In this document: in pieces, positions 8,015-14,001 of the stretch
How the letters are laid out: the number at the start of each line of letters is the position of its first letter
Position numbering within the stretch: the stretch's first letter is position 1
Assembly (NCBI GenBank): GCA_038233815.1
Contig: JBBSVE010000056.1
Span: 1-17,601 of the forward strand
Direction of reading: 5' to 3'
Origin: JBBSVE01 sp038233815
GTDB taxonomy: Bacteria; Pseudomonadota; Alphaproteobacteria; Rhodobacterales; Rhodobacteraceae
Length of the DNA stretch: 17,601 nt
Made by a program: the position numbers and the translations under genes
The notes under the pieces: model-generated
The model's database searches: none
Told to the model about the DNA's origin: nothing
Seen by the model: only the letters and a program-made list of their open reading frames with translations

Positions 8015-9049
8015 TCAGCCCTCCAGCACCGACCGGATGCGGGCGGGGTCGAGATCGCCCCGCTCCGCGATCACGACGAGCTGCGTCTGCCGCGCGTCAG
8101 AGCCCCACGGGCGGTCGTATTGCGCGCGGACCCTGCCGCCCACCGCCTGCACCAGAAGCCGCATCGGCTTGCCCGCAACCGCGACATAACCCTTCACGCG
8201 CAGGATGTTCTGCTCCTCCGCCAGCCGTGCGATCCGCGCCTGCAGGGCCTCCGCGTCCGCTACCTCGCCGAGCAAGATCACGGTGCTGTCGAAATCGTCA
8301 TGCTCATGGTCGTCGGCACCGTCATGGTGCGAGGGGCGGGCGTCGATATCGTCCTCGGCCGCCGCGCCGAGGCCCAGGATCACGCGCGGGTCGATCACCC
8401 CGTCGGTCATGGCGATCATCGGCACCCGGCGCACCATCTCCGCCTCGATGGCGGTGCGCGCGCCCGCGAGGCCCGCGTCGCCCGCCAGATCGGCCTTGGA
8501 CAGAAGGATCAGATCCGCGCAGGCGATCTGGTCTTCGAACACCTCCGCGAGCGGGGTCTCGTGGTCGATGCTCGGGTCGGCCAGCCGCTGCGCATCCACG
8601 GCCGCCACGTCGGGCGCGAACCGGCCCGCCGCGACCGCCTCGGCATCGGCCAGCGTGATCACGCCGTCCACCGTGATCCGGGAGCGGATCGCGGGCCAGT
8701 CGAAGGCCTTAAGGAGTGGCTTTGGCAGGGCGAGGCCCGACGTCTCGATCAGGATATGGTCGGGGCGGACGGGCAGCGCCATCAGCGCTTCGATCGTCGG
8801 GATGAAGTCATCCGCGACAGTGCAGCAGATGCAGCCGTTGGACAGCTCCACGATATTTTCCGCCGGGCAGTTATCGTCGGCGCAGGATTTCAGGATGTCG
8901 CCGTCCACGCCCACGGTGCCGAACTCGTTGACCAGCACGGCGAGCCGCTTGCCCTGCGGATTGGCCATCAGGTGACGGATCAGCGTGGTCTTGCCGGAGC
9001 CGAGAAAGCCCGTGATGACGGTAACGGGGATCTTCGCCAGATCGCTCAT
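8015..9049 (-). CDS. cobW: CobW, metal-binding GTPase of the COG0523/G3E family
   Basis: CobW proteins are GTPases of the G3E family proposed to load or deliver cobalt for cobalamin synthesis. This 344-aa protein has Walker A GFLGSGKTT at residues 14-22, NEFGTVGVDGD at 41-51, the metal-binding CxCC motif (Cys73, Cys75, Cys76), SKAD at 184-187 as the guanine-specificity motif, and a CobW C-terminal domain from about 255. Between the domains lies a His/Asp-rich stretch (His241, 242, 248, 250) that could bind metal. The start ATG 9049 overlaps the stop of the DUF1636 gene as ATGA, and cobN follows after 4 nt. That context supports a cobalt role over the zinc roles of other COG0523 members, though metal specificity cannot be read from sequence. 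Confidence 0.93.
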   Translation of the reverse strand: MSDLAKIPVTVITGFLGSGKTTLIRHLMANPQGKRLAVLVNEFGTVGVDGDILKSCADDNCPAENIVELSNGCICCTVADDFIPTIEALMALPVRPDHILIETSGLALPKPLLKAFDWPAIRSRITVDGVITLADAEAVAAGRFAPDVAAVDAQRLADPSIDHETPLAEVFEDQIACADLILLSKADLAGDAGLAGARTAIEAEMVRRVPMIAMTDGVIDPRVILGLGAAAEDDIDARPSHHDGADDHEHDDFDSTVILLGEVADAEALQARIARLAEEQNILRVKGYVAVAGKPMRLLVQAVGGRVRAQYDRPWGSDARQTQLVVIAERGDLDPARIRSVLEG

Positions 9050-9447
9050 TCGGCAGCCTCCTTCAGGGGTTCATCCAGCGGCGGCATCCGCCCGATACAG
9101 TTCTTGCGGAAATGAACGGGCCGTTCGCGCCACGGCACCAGACCGTCCGCCGTGGTGCGGTAGCGGGCCGTGCCGTCCAGAACCATCGCGGCGTCCGCAG
9201 GCCCGAGGTTGCCGTAGATGTAGGACCACCGAAGCGCGCCGCCGCGCAGGGCCACGGAGCAGCCGCGATTGCAGTTCGACAGGCACTCGACAGCGCGCAG
9301 GCTGATACCTTCGGGTAGATCCGCACAGGCCAGTGCCGCGTAGAGCCGGGCACCCGCTCGGGTGTCGTCCGTCGTGTCGTCATCGTTCGCGGCACGGCAG
9401 GTCACGCAGACCAGCAGTTCCACGGGCGGCAGGGGGGCGGCATCCAT
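9046..9447 (-). CDS. DUF1636 family cysteine-rich protein, first gene of the riboswitch operon
   Basis: This small protein of about 133 aa resembles the DUF1636 family, often found next to cobW and cobN; its function is not established. It has CxxC at Cys14-Cys17, then Cys55, Cys59 and Cys63 in an ECLSNCNRGC block, plus Cys41 and Cys117. This spacing resembles thioredoxin-like [2Fe-2S] ferredoxins and suggests Fe-S or metal binding. There is no signal peptide or membrane segment. The start is ATG 9447, with GAGGA 7 nt upstream; an in-frame ATG at 9504 has no such site. It is the first gene after the cobalamin riboswitch and overlaps cobW by ATGA. An electron-transfer or metal-handling role in cobalt insertion or reduction is inference from position only. 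Confidence 0.85.
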   Translation of the reverse strand: MDAAPLPPVELLVCVTCRAANDDDTTDDTRAGARLYAALACADLPEGISLRAVECLSNCNRGCSVALRGGALRWSYIYGNLGPADAAMVLDGTARYRTTADGLVPWRERPVHFRKNCIGRMPPLDEPLKEAAE

Positions 9448-9546
9448 CGGTCGGTCCTCGGGCTTCGGGCGGGGGAGGGACCGGGATGGCGGGCGATAGC
9501 GCACTGCCCGACACCCGGAACACCCCGTCCGGTCACGTCAATTCGT

Positions 9547-9740
9547 GTGCTGGCAGGTCTCCCGGCTTGCGGATGTCAGGTTTCCCTGGCGGTCCCCCTG
9601 CCTTCCCGGCCCCACCGCTTGAACGGCAATACCAGTGGCCTTGGGCGACCTCTCCGGTCACGGTCGCGGGGGCGGCTGTGCTTGACGCGCGGCGGCGGTG
9701 GCACATTCCCTTTTCACCCGGGGTCACCGGGCACCAGCCC
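9547..9740 (-). ncRNA. Cobalamin (AdoCbl-type) riboswitch
   Basis: The minus strand carries the conserved cobalamin riboswitch elements in order. AAAAGGGAATGTGCC lies at about 9700-9714. The B12-box-like GCCCCCGCGACCGTGACCGG lies at about 9654-9674. GGCCACTGG is at 9632-9640, GCCGGGAAGGC at about 9600-9610, and AAGCCGGGAGACCTGCC at 9552-9568. A closing P1 helix can form between GCTGG (9734-9738) and CCAGC (9549-9553). It lies about 100 nt upstream of the DUF1636-cobW-cobN operon, so B12 should repress that operon. A hairpin CCGGA-N8-TCCGG (9515-9532) between the aptamer and the gene could be part of the expression platform. No U-tract follows it, which hints at control of translation initiation or a factor-dependent stop. 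Confidence 0.9.
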
Positions 9741-9745
9741 GTCCC

Positions 9746-9774
9746 TGTTGCCGGATCGCCCCGGCCCCGTCAAG
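9746..9774 (-). promoter_or_regulatory. Candidate promoter of the riboswitch-led cob operon
   Basis: The minus strand has TTGACG at 9774-9769 within CTTGACGGG, a good alphaproteobacterial -35, and a weak -10 (GCAACA or CAACAG) 17-18 nt downstream at about 9751-9745. Transcription would start at about 9740, exactly where the riboswitch begins. The -10 is poor, so this call rests mostly on the -35 and the position. Confidence 0.4.
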
Positions 9775-9843
9775 CGGCAGTTCGCGTCGCCCGCTTGTGG
9801 CACCGGGCGCGGAGTGCCAGAACGGCCCGGAGGAGGAGCGATC

Positions 9844-10464
9844 ATGGACAGCACGGACCCCGACGCGAACGACCGCCACAACGCGAAGATGGCGAAGATC
9901 AAGGCCGCGCGCGACCGGATGATGGCGACCAAGGAGGGCGAAAAGGGCCTCGTTATCGTCCATACCGGGGTGGGCAAGGGCAAGAGCTCCGCCGCCTTCG
10001 GGATGATCCTGCGCTGCATCGCGCACGAGATGCCGTCGGCGGTGGTGCAGTTCATCAAGGGCGCGTGGGACACCGGCGAGCGGCGCCTGATCGAGGGCCA
10101 TTTCGCCGGCCTCTGCCAGTTCTACGCGATGGGCGAGGGCTTCACATGGGAAACGCAGGACCGCGAGCGCGACATCGCCGCCGCCAGGGCGGGCTGGGAG
10201 AAGGCCAAAGCGCTGATCCGCGACCCCGAAATCCGCATGGTGCTGCTTGATGAGATCAACATCGCGCTGCGCTACGACTATCTCGACGTGGCGGAGGTGG
10301 TGGCCTTTCTGACCGAGGAGAAACCGCCGATGACCCATGTCGTGCTGACCGGCCGCAATGCCAAGGAGGAGCTGGTGGCGCTGGCCGATCTGGTGACCGA
10401 GATGACCGTTGTGAAGCATCCGTTCCGCGCCGGGATCAAGGGGCAGAAAGGGGTGGAGTTCTGA
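9844..10464 (+). CDS. cobO: Cob(I)yrinic acid a,c-diamide adenosyltransferase, CobO/BtuR type
   Basis: CobO transfers the 5'-deoxyadenosyl group of ATP to the reduced cobalt of cobyrinic acid a,c-diamide, and probably also salvages incomplete corrinoids. The 206-aa protein has the family P-loop GVGKGKSS at residues 42-49, the conserved QFIKGAW after about residue 70, the Walker-B-like VLLDEIN near 135-141, and VLTGRNA further on. It ends with the usual GIKGQKGVEF tail. The ATG at 9844 follows a strong GGAGGAGGAG at 5 nt; the reading frame is open upstream to 9547, but that part is antisense to the riboswitch and is not protein-like. It is divergent from the cobW operon and 42 bp upstream of cobQ. 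Confidence 0.95.
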   Translation: MDSTDPDANDRHNAKMAKIKAARDRMMATKEGEKGLVIVHTGVGKGKSSAAFGMILRCIAHEMPSAVVQFIKGAWDTGERRLIEGHFAGLCQFYAMGEGFTWETQDRERDIAAARAGWEKAKALIRDPEIRMVLLDEINIALRYDYLDVAEVVAFLTEEKPPMTHVVLTGRNAKEELVALADLVTEMTVVKHPFRAGIKGQKGVEF

Positions 10465-10506
10465 TGGATCGCTTCACACGCTGCCTGAACGTCGGGTTAT
10501 AACGCT

Positions 10507-11955
10507 TTGAAATCGCTGATGATTCAGGGCGCAGGCTCCAACGTCGGCAAGTCGCTGCTTGTCGCGGGCCTGTGCCGGGCGGCGCGATTGCGTGGGCTGT
10601 CCGTGGCACCGTTCAAACCGCAGAACATGTCCAATAATGCCGCCGTCACCATCGACGGGGGCGAGATCGGACGCGCGCAGGCGTTGCAGGCCCTGGCCGC
10701 GGGGCTGGAGCCGGTGACGGACATGAACCCGGTGCTCCTGAAGCCCGAGTCCGAGACCGGCGCGCAGGTCGTGGTGCAGGGCCGCCGCGTGGCCACCGTC
10801 CGGGCGCGGGATTATGCCGCGTTGAAGCCCTCGCTGATGGCCCCGGTGCTGGAGAGTTTTCGCAGGCTCGAGGCCGCGCACGACCTGGTGATCGTGGAGG
10901 GCGCGGGCAGTCCGGCAGAGGTGAACCTGCGCGCGGGCGACATTGCCAATATGGGATTTGCACGCGCGGCGGGCGTGCCGGTCGTGCTGGTGGGCGACAT
11001 CGACCGGGGCGGGGTGATCGCGCAGATCGTGGGCACGCAGGCCGTGCTCGACCCGGACGATGCGGCGATGATAAAGGGGTTCCTGATCAACAAGTTCCGC
11101 GGCGACGTGTCCCTGTTCGACGGCGGCTACCGCACGATTGCGGACCGCACCGGCTGGCCCGGTTTCGGCACGGTCCCGTTCTTTGAGGGCGCCGGGCGGT
11201 TGCCGGCGGAGGATGCGCTCGACCTGCCGGCGATGCGGGGGACCGGGGATGTGCGGATCGGATGCCTCGCCCTGTCGCGGATCGCCAATTTCGACGATCT
11301 TGACCCGCTGGGGCAGGAGGAGGGCGTCTCCGTCCAGATGATCCGCGCGGGCACGGCGATCCCGGGAAACCTCGATCTGGTGATCCTGCCGGGGTCAAAG
11401 TCGACGCGCGGCGATCTCGCGTTTCTGCGCGCGCAGGGCTGGGACATCGACATCGCCGCCCATGTCCGGCGTGGTGGGCGTGTGCTGGGCATCTGCGGCG
11501 GGTTCCAGATGCTCGGCCGCCGGATCGCCGACCCCGAGGGGCTGGAGGGTCCGGCGGGGGAGACGGCGGGCCTCGGCCTGCTGGACATCGACACGGTGAT
11601 GGCGGCGGAAAAGCGCCTGACGCGGGTGGAGGGTGTCCATGTCGCCTCGAACGCCTTGATGCGCGGCTACGAGATCCACATCGGCGAGAGCGATGGCCCC
11701 GCCCGCGCGCGCCCTTTCGCGCGGATCGCGGGCGAGGACGAGGGCGCCGTATCCTCCGACGGGCGGATCATGGGCAGCTATCTGCACGGCATGTTCGCGG
11801 GCGATGCGTTCCGCCGTGCGTTTCTGGCGACGCTGGGGGCCGCGCCGTCCGACCTGCGCCATGACGTGCTTATTGATGCGACGCTCGACGCGCTGGCGGC
11901 GCATCTGGAACGGTTCGTGGATGTCCAGGGGCTGTTTCAGCTCGCGAAGGCGTGA
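10507..11955 (+). CDS. cobQ: Cobyric acid synthase (glutamine-dependent amidase)
   Basis: CobQ amidates carboxylates b, d, e and g of adenosylcobyrinic acid a,c-diamide with ATP and glutamine, giving cobyric acid. The 482-aa protein has an N-terminal dethiobiotin-synthetase-like ATPase domain with P-loop GAGSNVGKS at 8-16 and FKPQNMSNNAA at about 36-46. A C-terminal class I glutamine amidotransferase domain carries the nucleophile Cys330 in GICGGFQMLG and His427 in GSYLHGMF. The start is uncertain. TTG at 10507 gives the expected KSLMIQGAGSNVGKS, ATG at 10519 would remove four residues, and a stop in frame at 10486 rules out anything earlier. No Shine-Dalgarno sequence precedes either. It follows cobO by 42 bp and is probably co-transcribed. 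Confidence 0.94.
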   Translation: MKSLMIQGAGSNVGKSLLVAGLCRAARLRGLSVAPFKPQNMSNNAAVTIDGGEIGRAQALQALAAGLEPVTDMNPVLLKPESETGAQVVVQGRRVATVRARDYAALKPSLMAPVLESFRRLEAAHDLVIVEGAGSPAEVNLRAGDIANMGFARAAGVPVVLVGDIDRGGVIAQIVGTQAVLDPDDAAMIKGFLINKFRGDVSLFDGGYRTIADRTGWPGFGTVPFFEGAGRLPAEDALDLPAMRGTGDVRIGCLALSRIANFDDLDPLGQEEGVSVQMIRAGTAIPGNLDLVILPGSKSTRGDLAFLRAQGWDIDIAAHVRRGGRVLGICGGFQMLGRRIADPEGLEGPAGETAGLGLLDIDTVMAAEKRLTRVEGVHVASNALMRGYEIHIGESDGPARARPFARIAGEDEGAVSSDGRIMGSYLHGMFAGDAFRRAFLATLGAAPSDLRHDVLIDATLDALAAHLERFVDVQGLFQLAKA

Positions 11956-11959
11956 TTTG

Positions 11960-11983
11960 GGTAAAAATCGGCGTGACTTTACC
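11960..11983. promoter_or_regulatory. Inverted repeat GGTAAA-N12-TTTACC, possible operator
   Basis: A perfect 6-bp dyad with a 12-bp spacer lies just downstream of the cobQ stop and just upstream of a candidate promoter for the amidotransferase-like gene. A second inverted repeat, CGGCGT-N12-ACGCCG (11969-11992), interlocks with it. The outer dyad has the dimensions of a transcription factor site, while the second could be a weak cobQ terminator without a U-tract. No regulator gene is adjacent. Confidence 0.35.
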
Positions 11984-11993
11984 GAAACGCCGC

Positions 11994-12022
11994 TTCACCT
12001 CCGGTCCCGACACGCTTATGCT
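11994..12022 (+). promoter_or_regulatory. Candidate promoter of the PuuD-like gene
   Basis: TTCACC at 11994-11999 and TATGCT at 12017-12022 are separated by 17 bp, each matching four of six sigma-70 consensus bases. The predicted start of transcription is about 12029, which leaves a short leader of some 23 nt before the ATG at 12052. Confidence 0.35.
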
Positions 12023-12051
12023 TTGCGCATGCATCAAGGTTGCTATTCCGG

Positions 12052-12849
12052 ATGAACCAGACCGCTCCCGTCCGTTCCGGCGCGAAGCGGGTCGCGCGTC
12101 CGCTCGTCGGCATCATCGGCAACATGACGGTGCTGAACGACACCTATCAGGTCCATGCTGGGGGGACGATGAACTCCGACGCAGTGGCGCACGTCGCCCA
12201 ATGCGTGCCGATGATCGTGCCCTGCGATCCGGGCTATGCGAGCGTGGAGGAGTTGCTGGCACTCTGCGACGGGTTCCTTCTGACCGGCGGGCGCCCGAAT
12301 GTGCACCCATCCGAATATGGCGAGGAGGAGACCCCGGCTTACGGCACGTTCGACCGGCACCGTGACGCGATCACGCTGCCCCTGATCCGCGCCTGCGTGG
12401 AGCGTGGGCAACCCTTCTTCGGCGTGTGCCGCGGGTTCCAGGAGGTCAATGTGGCGATGGGCGGCTCGCTCTACCCCGAGATCCGGGATCTGCCGGGCCG
12501 CATGAACCACCGCATGCCCCCCGACGGCACGATCGAGGAGAAGTTCGCGTTGCGGCACGAGGTGCATTTCACCCCCGGCGGACGGTTCGCGCGCCTGATG
12601 GACGGGGAGACGGTGATGACCAACACGCTCCACGGTCAGGGCATCTGCCGCCCGGGGCCACGGGTTGTGATCGACGGACAGGCCGAGGACGGAACACCGG
12701 AGGCGATCTACATCGCCGACGCGCCGGGCTTCACGCTGTCGGTGCAATGGCACCCCGAATACAACGCGGCGAACGATCCCGTGTCCCGGCTGCTCTTCGG
12801 CGCATTCGGGCAGGCGGCCGCCGACTGGGCGGAAACGGCGCGGGTCTGA
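12052..12849 (+). CDS. Gamma-glutamyl-gamma-aminobutyrate hydrolase family protein (class I GATase-like, peptidase C26)
   Basis: This 265-aa protein belongs to the class I glutamine-amidotransferase-like hydrolases that cleave gamma-glutamyl bonds; the best-known member is PuuD in putrescine breakdown. The catalytic triad is visible: Cys126 in FFGVCRGFQEVNVAMGG, His234 and Glu236 in QWHPEY. LLTGGRPNVHPSEYG at about 77-91 matches the oxyanion and substrate loop of the family, and NTLHGQGI at about 191-198 is also conserved. ATG 12052 is chosen, as upstream TTG at 12040 only adds four residues. It is a single gene between cobQ and a convergent L,D-transpeptidase, and no other polyamine genes are near, so the true substrate is unknown. 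The stand-alone catalytic domain has no synthetase partner here. Confidence 0.85.
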   Translation: MNQTAPVRSGAKRVARPLVGIIGNMTVLNDTYQVHAGGTMNSDAVAHVAQCVPMIVPCDPGYASVEELLALCDGFLLTGGRPNVHPSEYGEEETPAYGTFDRHRDAITLPLIRACVERGQPFFGVCRGFQEVNVAMGGSLYPEIRDLPGRMNHRMPPDGTIEEKFALRHEVHFTPGGRFARLMDGETVMTNTLHGQGICRPGPRVVIDGQAEDGTPEAIYIADAPGFTLSVQWHPEYNAANDPVSRLLFGAFGQAAADWAETARV

Positions 12850-12865
12850 GATTTCGTGCGGGACG

Positions 12866-12892
12866 GGGGCTGCCGCGCACGCGGGCAGCCCC
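12866..12892. terminator. GC-rich hairpin between convergent genes, probable bidirectional terminator
   Basis: A perfect 9-bp stem, GGGGCTGCC with GGCAGCCCC, encloses a 9-nt loop. It lies in the 50-bp gap between the stop of the PuuD-like gene (12849) and the stop of the convergent L,D-transpeptidase (12900), where a shared terminator is expected. Neither side has a U-tract, so it may act with Rho or simply protect 3' ends. Confidence 0.6.
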
Positions 12893-12899
12893 GATCACA

Positions 12900-13886
12900 T
12901 CAGGGGTTCGGCGCGACCACGACAGGTGCCGTTTCGGTCGTATCCGTCGGCGCGGCGGGTGCCGTCGGCATCACTGAGATCGCGGGTGCCGGCGCCGGTG
13001 TGGCCGGTGTCACCACCGGGTCGGCTGCGGGGCCGGTGGTCTCGGCACCCGTCACGGGCGCTTCCAATTTCATTTTCGCCAGATCCGGGTCGAGCGCCTT
13101 GTCGGCCTCGGTCGCCACGGCCGGCGCGGCCTTCGGCTTCGGGGTTGCCTTGGCCTTTACCGGCGCCGGGGGCGGAAGTTTCAGACCCGTCGGCATCGTC
13201 CCGTCTGCGTTCAGCACGATCACGTCGGCGCCTGTCTGGATGCGGGAATTGAGGTCGATCACGTCCTGATGGATCATCCGGATGCAGCCGCTCGACGCGT
13301 TCTTGCCGATCGTCCACCAGTCCGGCGTGCCGTGGATGCGGTAGCCGTAATCGCGCCCGTCGGACTTGAGATAGATCGCGCGTGCGCCCAGCGGGTTCGA
13401 CGGCCCCCCCGGCTCCCCGTCCGCCCATTTGGCGAGCTTGGGGTCGCGTGCGATCATCTCTTTTGGCGGGGTCCATGTCGGCCAGACTTTCGTCTCCGCC
13501 ACCTGCGCGCGACCGGCCCATTCAAAGCCCGCGCGCCCGACCGAGATGCCGTAGCGGATCGCCGTATTCGGTCCCGTCACAAAATAGAGGAACTTCTGCC
13601 CCGGGTTGATGACGATCGTTCCAGGCGTCTGCGCGTTCGGATAGGCCACGACCTGACGGCGATACCCCTCGGGCAGCTTCGCCAGCGGGACGGCGGGGAT
13701 CGTGAAGCCATTGTCGGACCGGCTGAGGTAAGCGGTCTCCGCAGGTTCCACCACCGGCTGCACCACGCCGGGCACCGGCCCGTTCAGCCCCATCGCGCCG
13801 GGCTGGCACCCCGAGAGCATTAGCGCCGCCGTCACCGCGAGGCCCGCGACCGCAAACCGCCCTGAAGGAGCCTTGAAACCGATCAT
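12900..13886 (-). CDS. L,D-transpeptidase (YkuD domain) lipoprotein with Pro/Ala-rich C-terminal tail
   Basis: The YkuD domain forms or modifies peptidoglycan cross-links, or anchors proteins, in the periplasm. The N-terminus is a lipoprotein signal: a basic start, a hydrophobic stretch, and lipobox LSGC with Cys27. The catalytic domain spans about 85-230, with His185 in YRIHGT and the nucleophile Cys201 in the SSGCIRM motif. After about residue 240 a tail of nearly 90 residues is rich in Pro, Ala, Lys and Thr and looks disordered. I prefer ATG 13886, which has AAGGA 7 nt upstream and gives a cleaner signal peptide (328 aa); ATG 13904 would add six residues (334 aa). It is a single leftward gene with its own promoter, convergent with the PuuD-like gene. 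Confidence 0.9.
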   Translation of the reverse strand: MIGFKAPSGRFAVAGLAVTAALMLSGCQPGAMGLNGPVPGVVQPVVEPAETAYLSRSDNGFTIPAVPLAKLPEGYRRQVVAYPNAQTPGTIVINPGQKFLYFVTGPNTAIRYGISVGRAGFEWAGRAQVAETKVWPTWTPPKEMIARDPKLAKWADGEPGGPSNPLGARAIYLKSDGRDYGYRIHGTPDWWTIGKNASSGCIRMIHQDVIDLNSRIQTGADVIVLNADGTMPTGLKLPPPAPVKAKATPKPKAAPAVATEADKALDPDLAKMKLEAPVTGAETTGPAADPVVTPATPAPAPAISVMPTAPAAPTDTTETAPVVVAPNP

Positions 13887-13929
13887 CCGACTATCCTTGT
13901 CCATCCGCCAAAGCGGTCACATCACCGCT

Positions 13930-13958
13930 GTCCTAGACGCATCGCCCCAAGCTGTCAA
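13930..13958 (-). promoter_or_regulatory. Candidate promoter of the L,D-transpeptidase gene
   Basis: The minus strand has a perfect TTGACA at 13958-13953 and TAGGAC at 13935-13930, with a 17-bp spacer. The -10 is weak (three of six). The predicted start, about 13923, gives a leader of some 37 nt to the preferred ATG at 13886. It lies in the 97-bp gap after kynA, which suggests the gene is not simply an extension of the kyn operon. Confidence 0.5.
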
Positions 13959-14001
13959 AGGTCATGGCGCCTCCGTCGGCGTCTCATTGCCGGGCATTTG
14001 C

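Larger units (their letters stand above)
9448..9843. other. Divergent intergenic region between DUF1636/cobW operon and cobO
   Basis: This 396-bp stretch has no convincing protein-coding gene. About half of it is the minus-strand cobalamin riboswitch. The part from 9448 to 9546 is the leader between aptamer and first gene, with the hairpin at 9515-9532 and the GAGGA ribosome site. The part from 9741 to 9843 holds the candidate operon promoter, an inverted repeat GGCAC-N10-GTGCC (9799-9818), and the strong GGAGGAGGAG ribosome site of cobO. The promoter of cobO is not clear. Confidence 0.7.

Noticed and set aside
9547..9843. N-terminal extension of cobO back to 9547
   Set aside because: The extension is antisense to the cobalamin riboswitch and not protein-like. 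The ATG at 9844 has a strong ribosome site and gives the family N-terminus.
13933..14001. Possible intrinsic terminator after kynA
   Set aside because: Only short 4-bp stems (for example CGCC-N6-GGCG) are visible and there is no U-tract.
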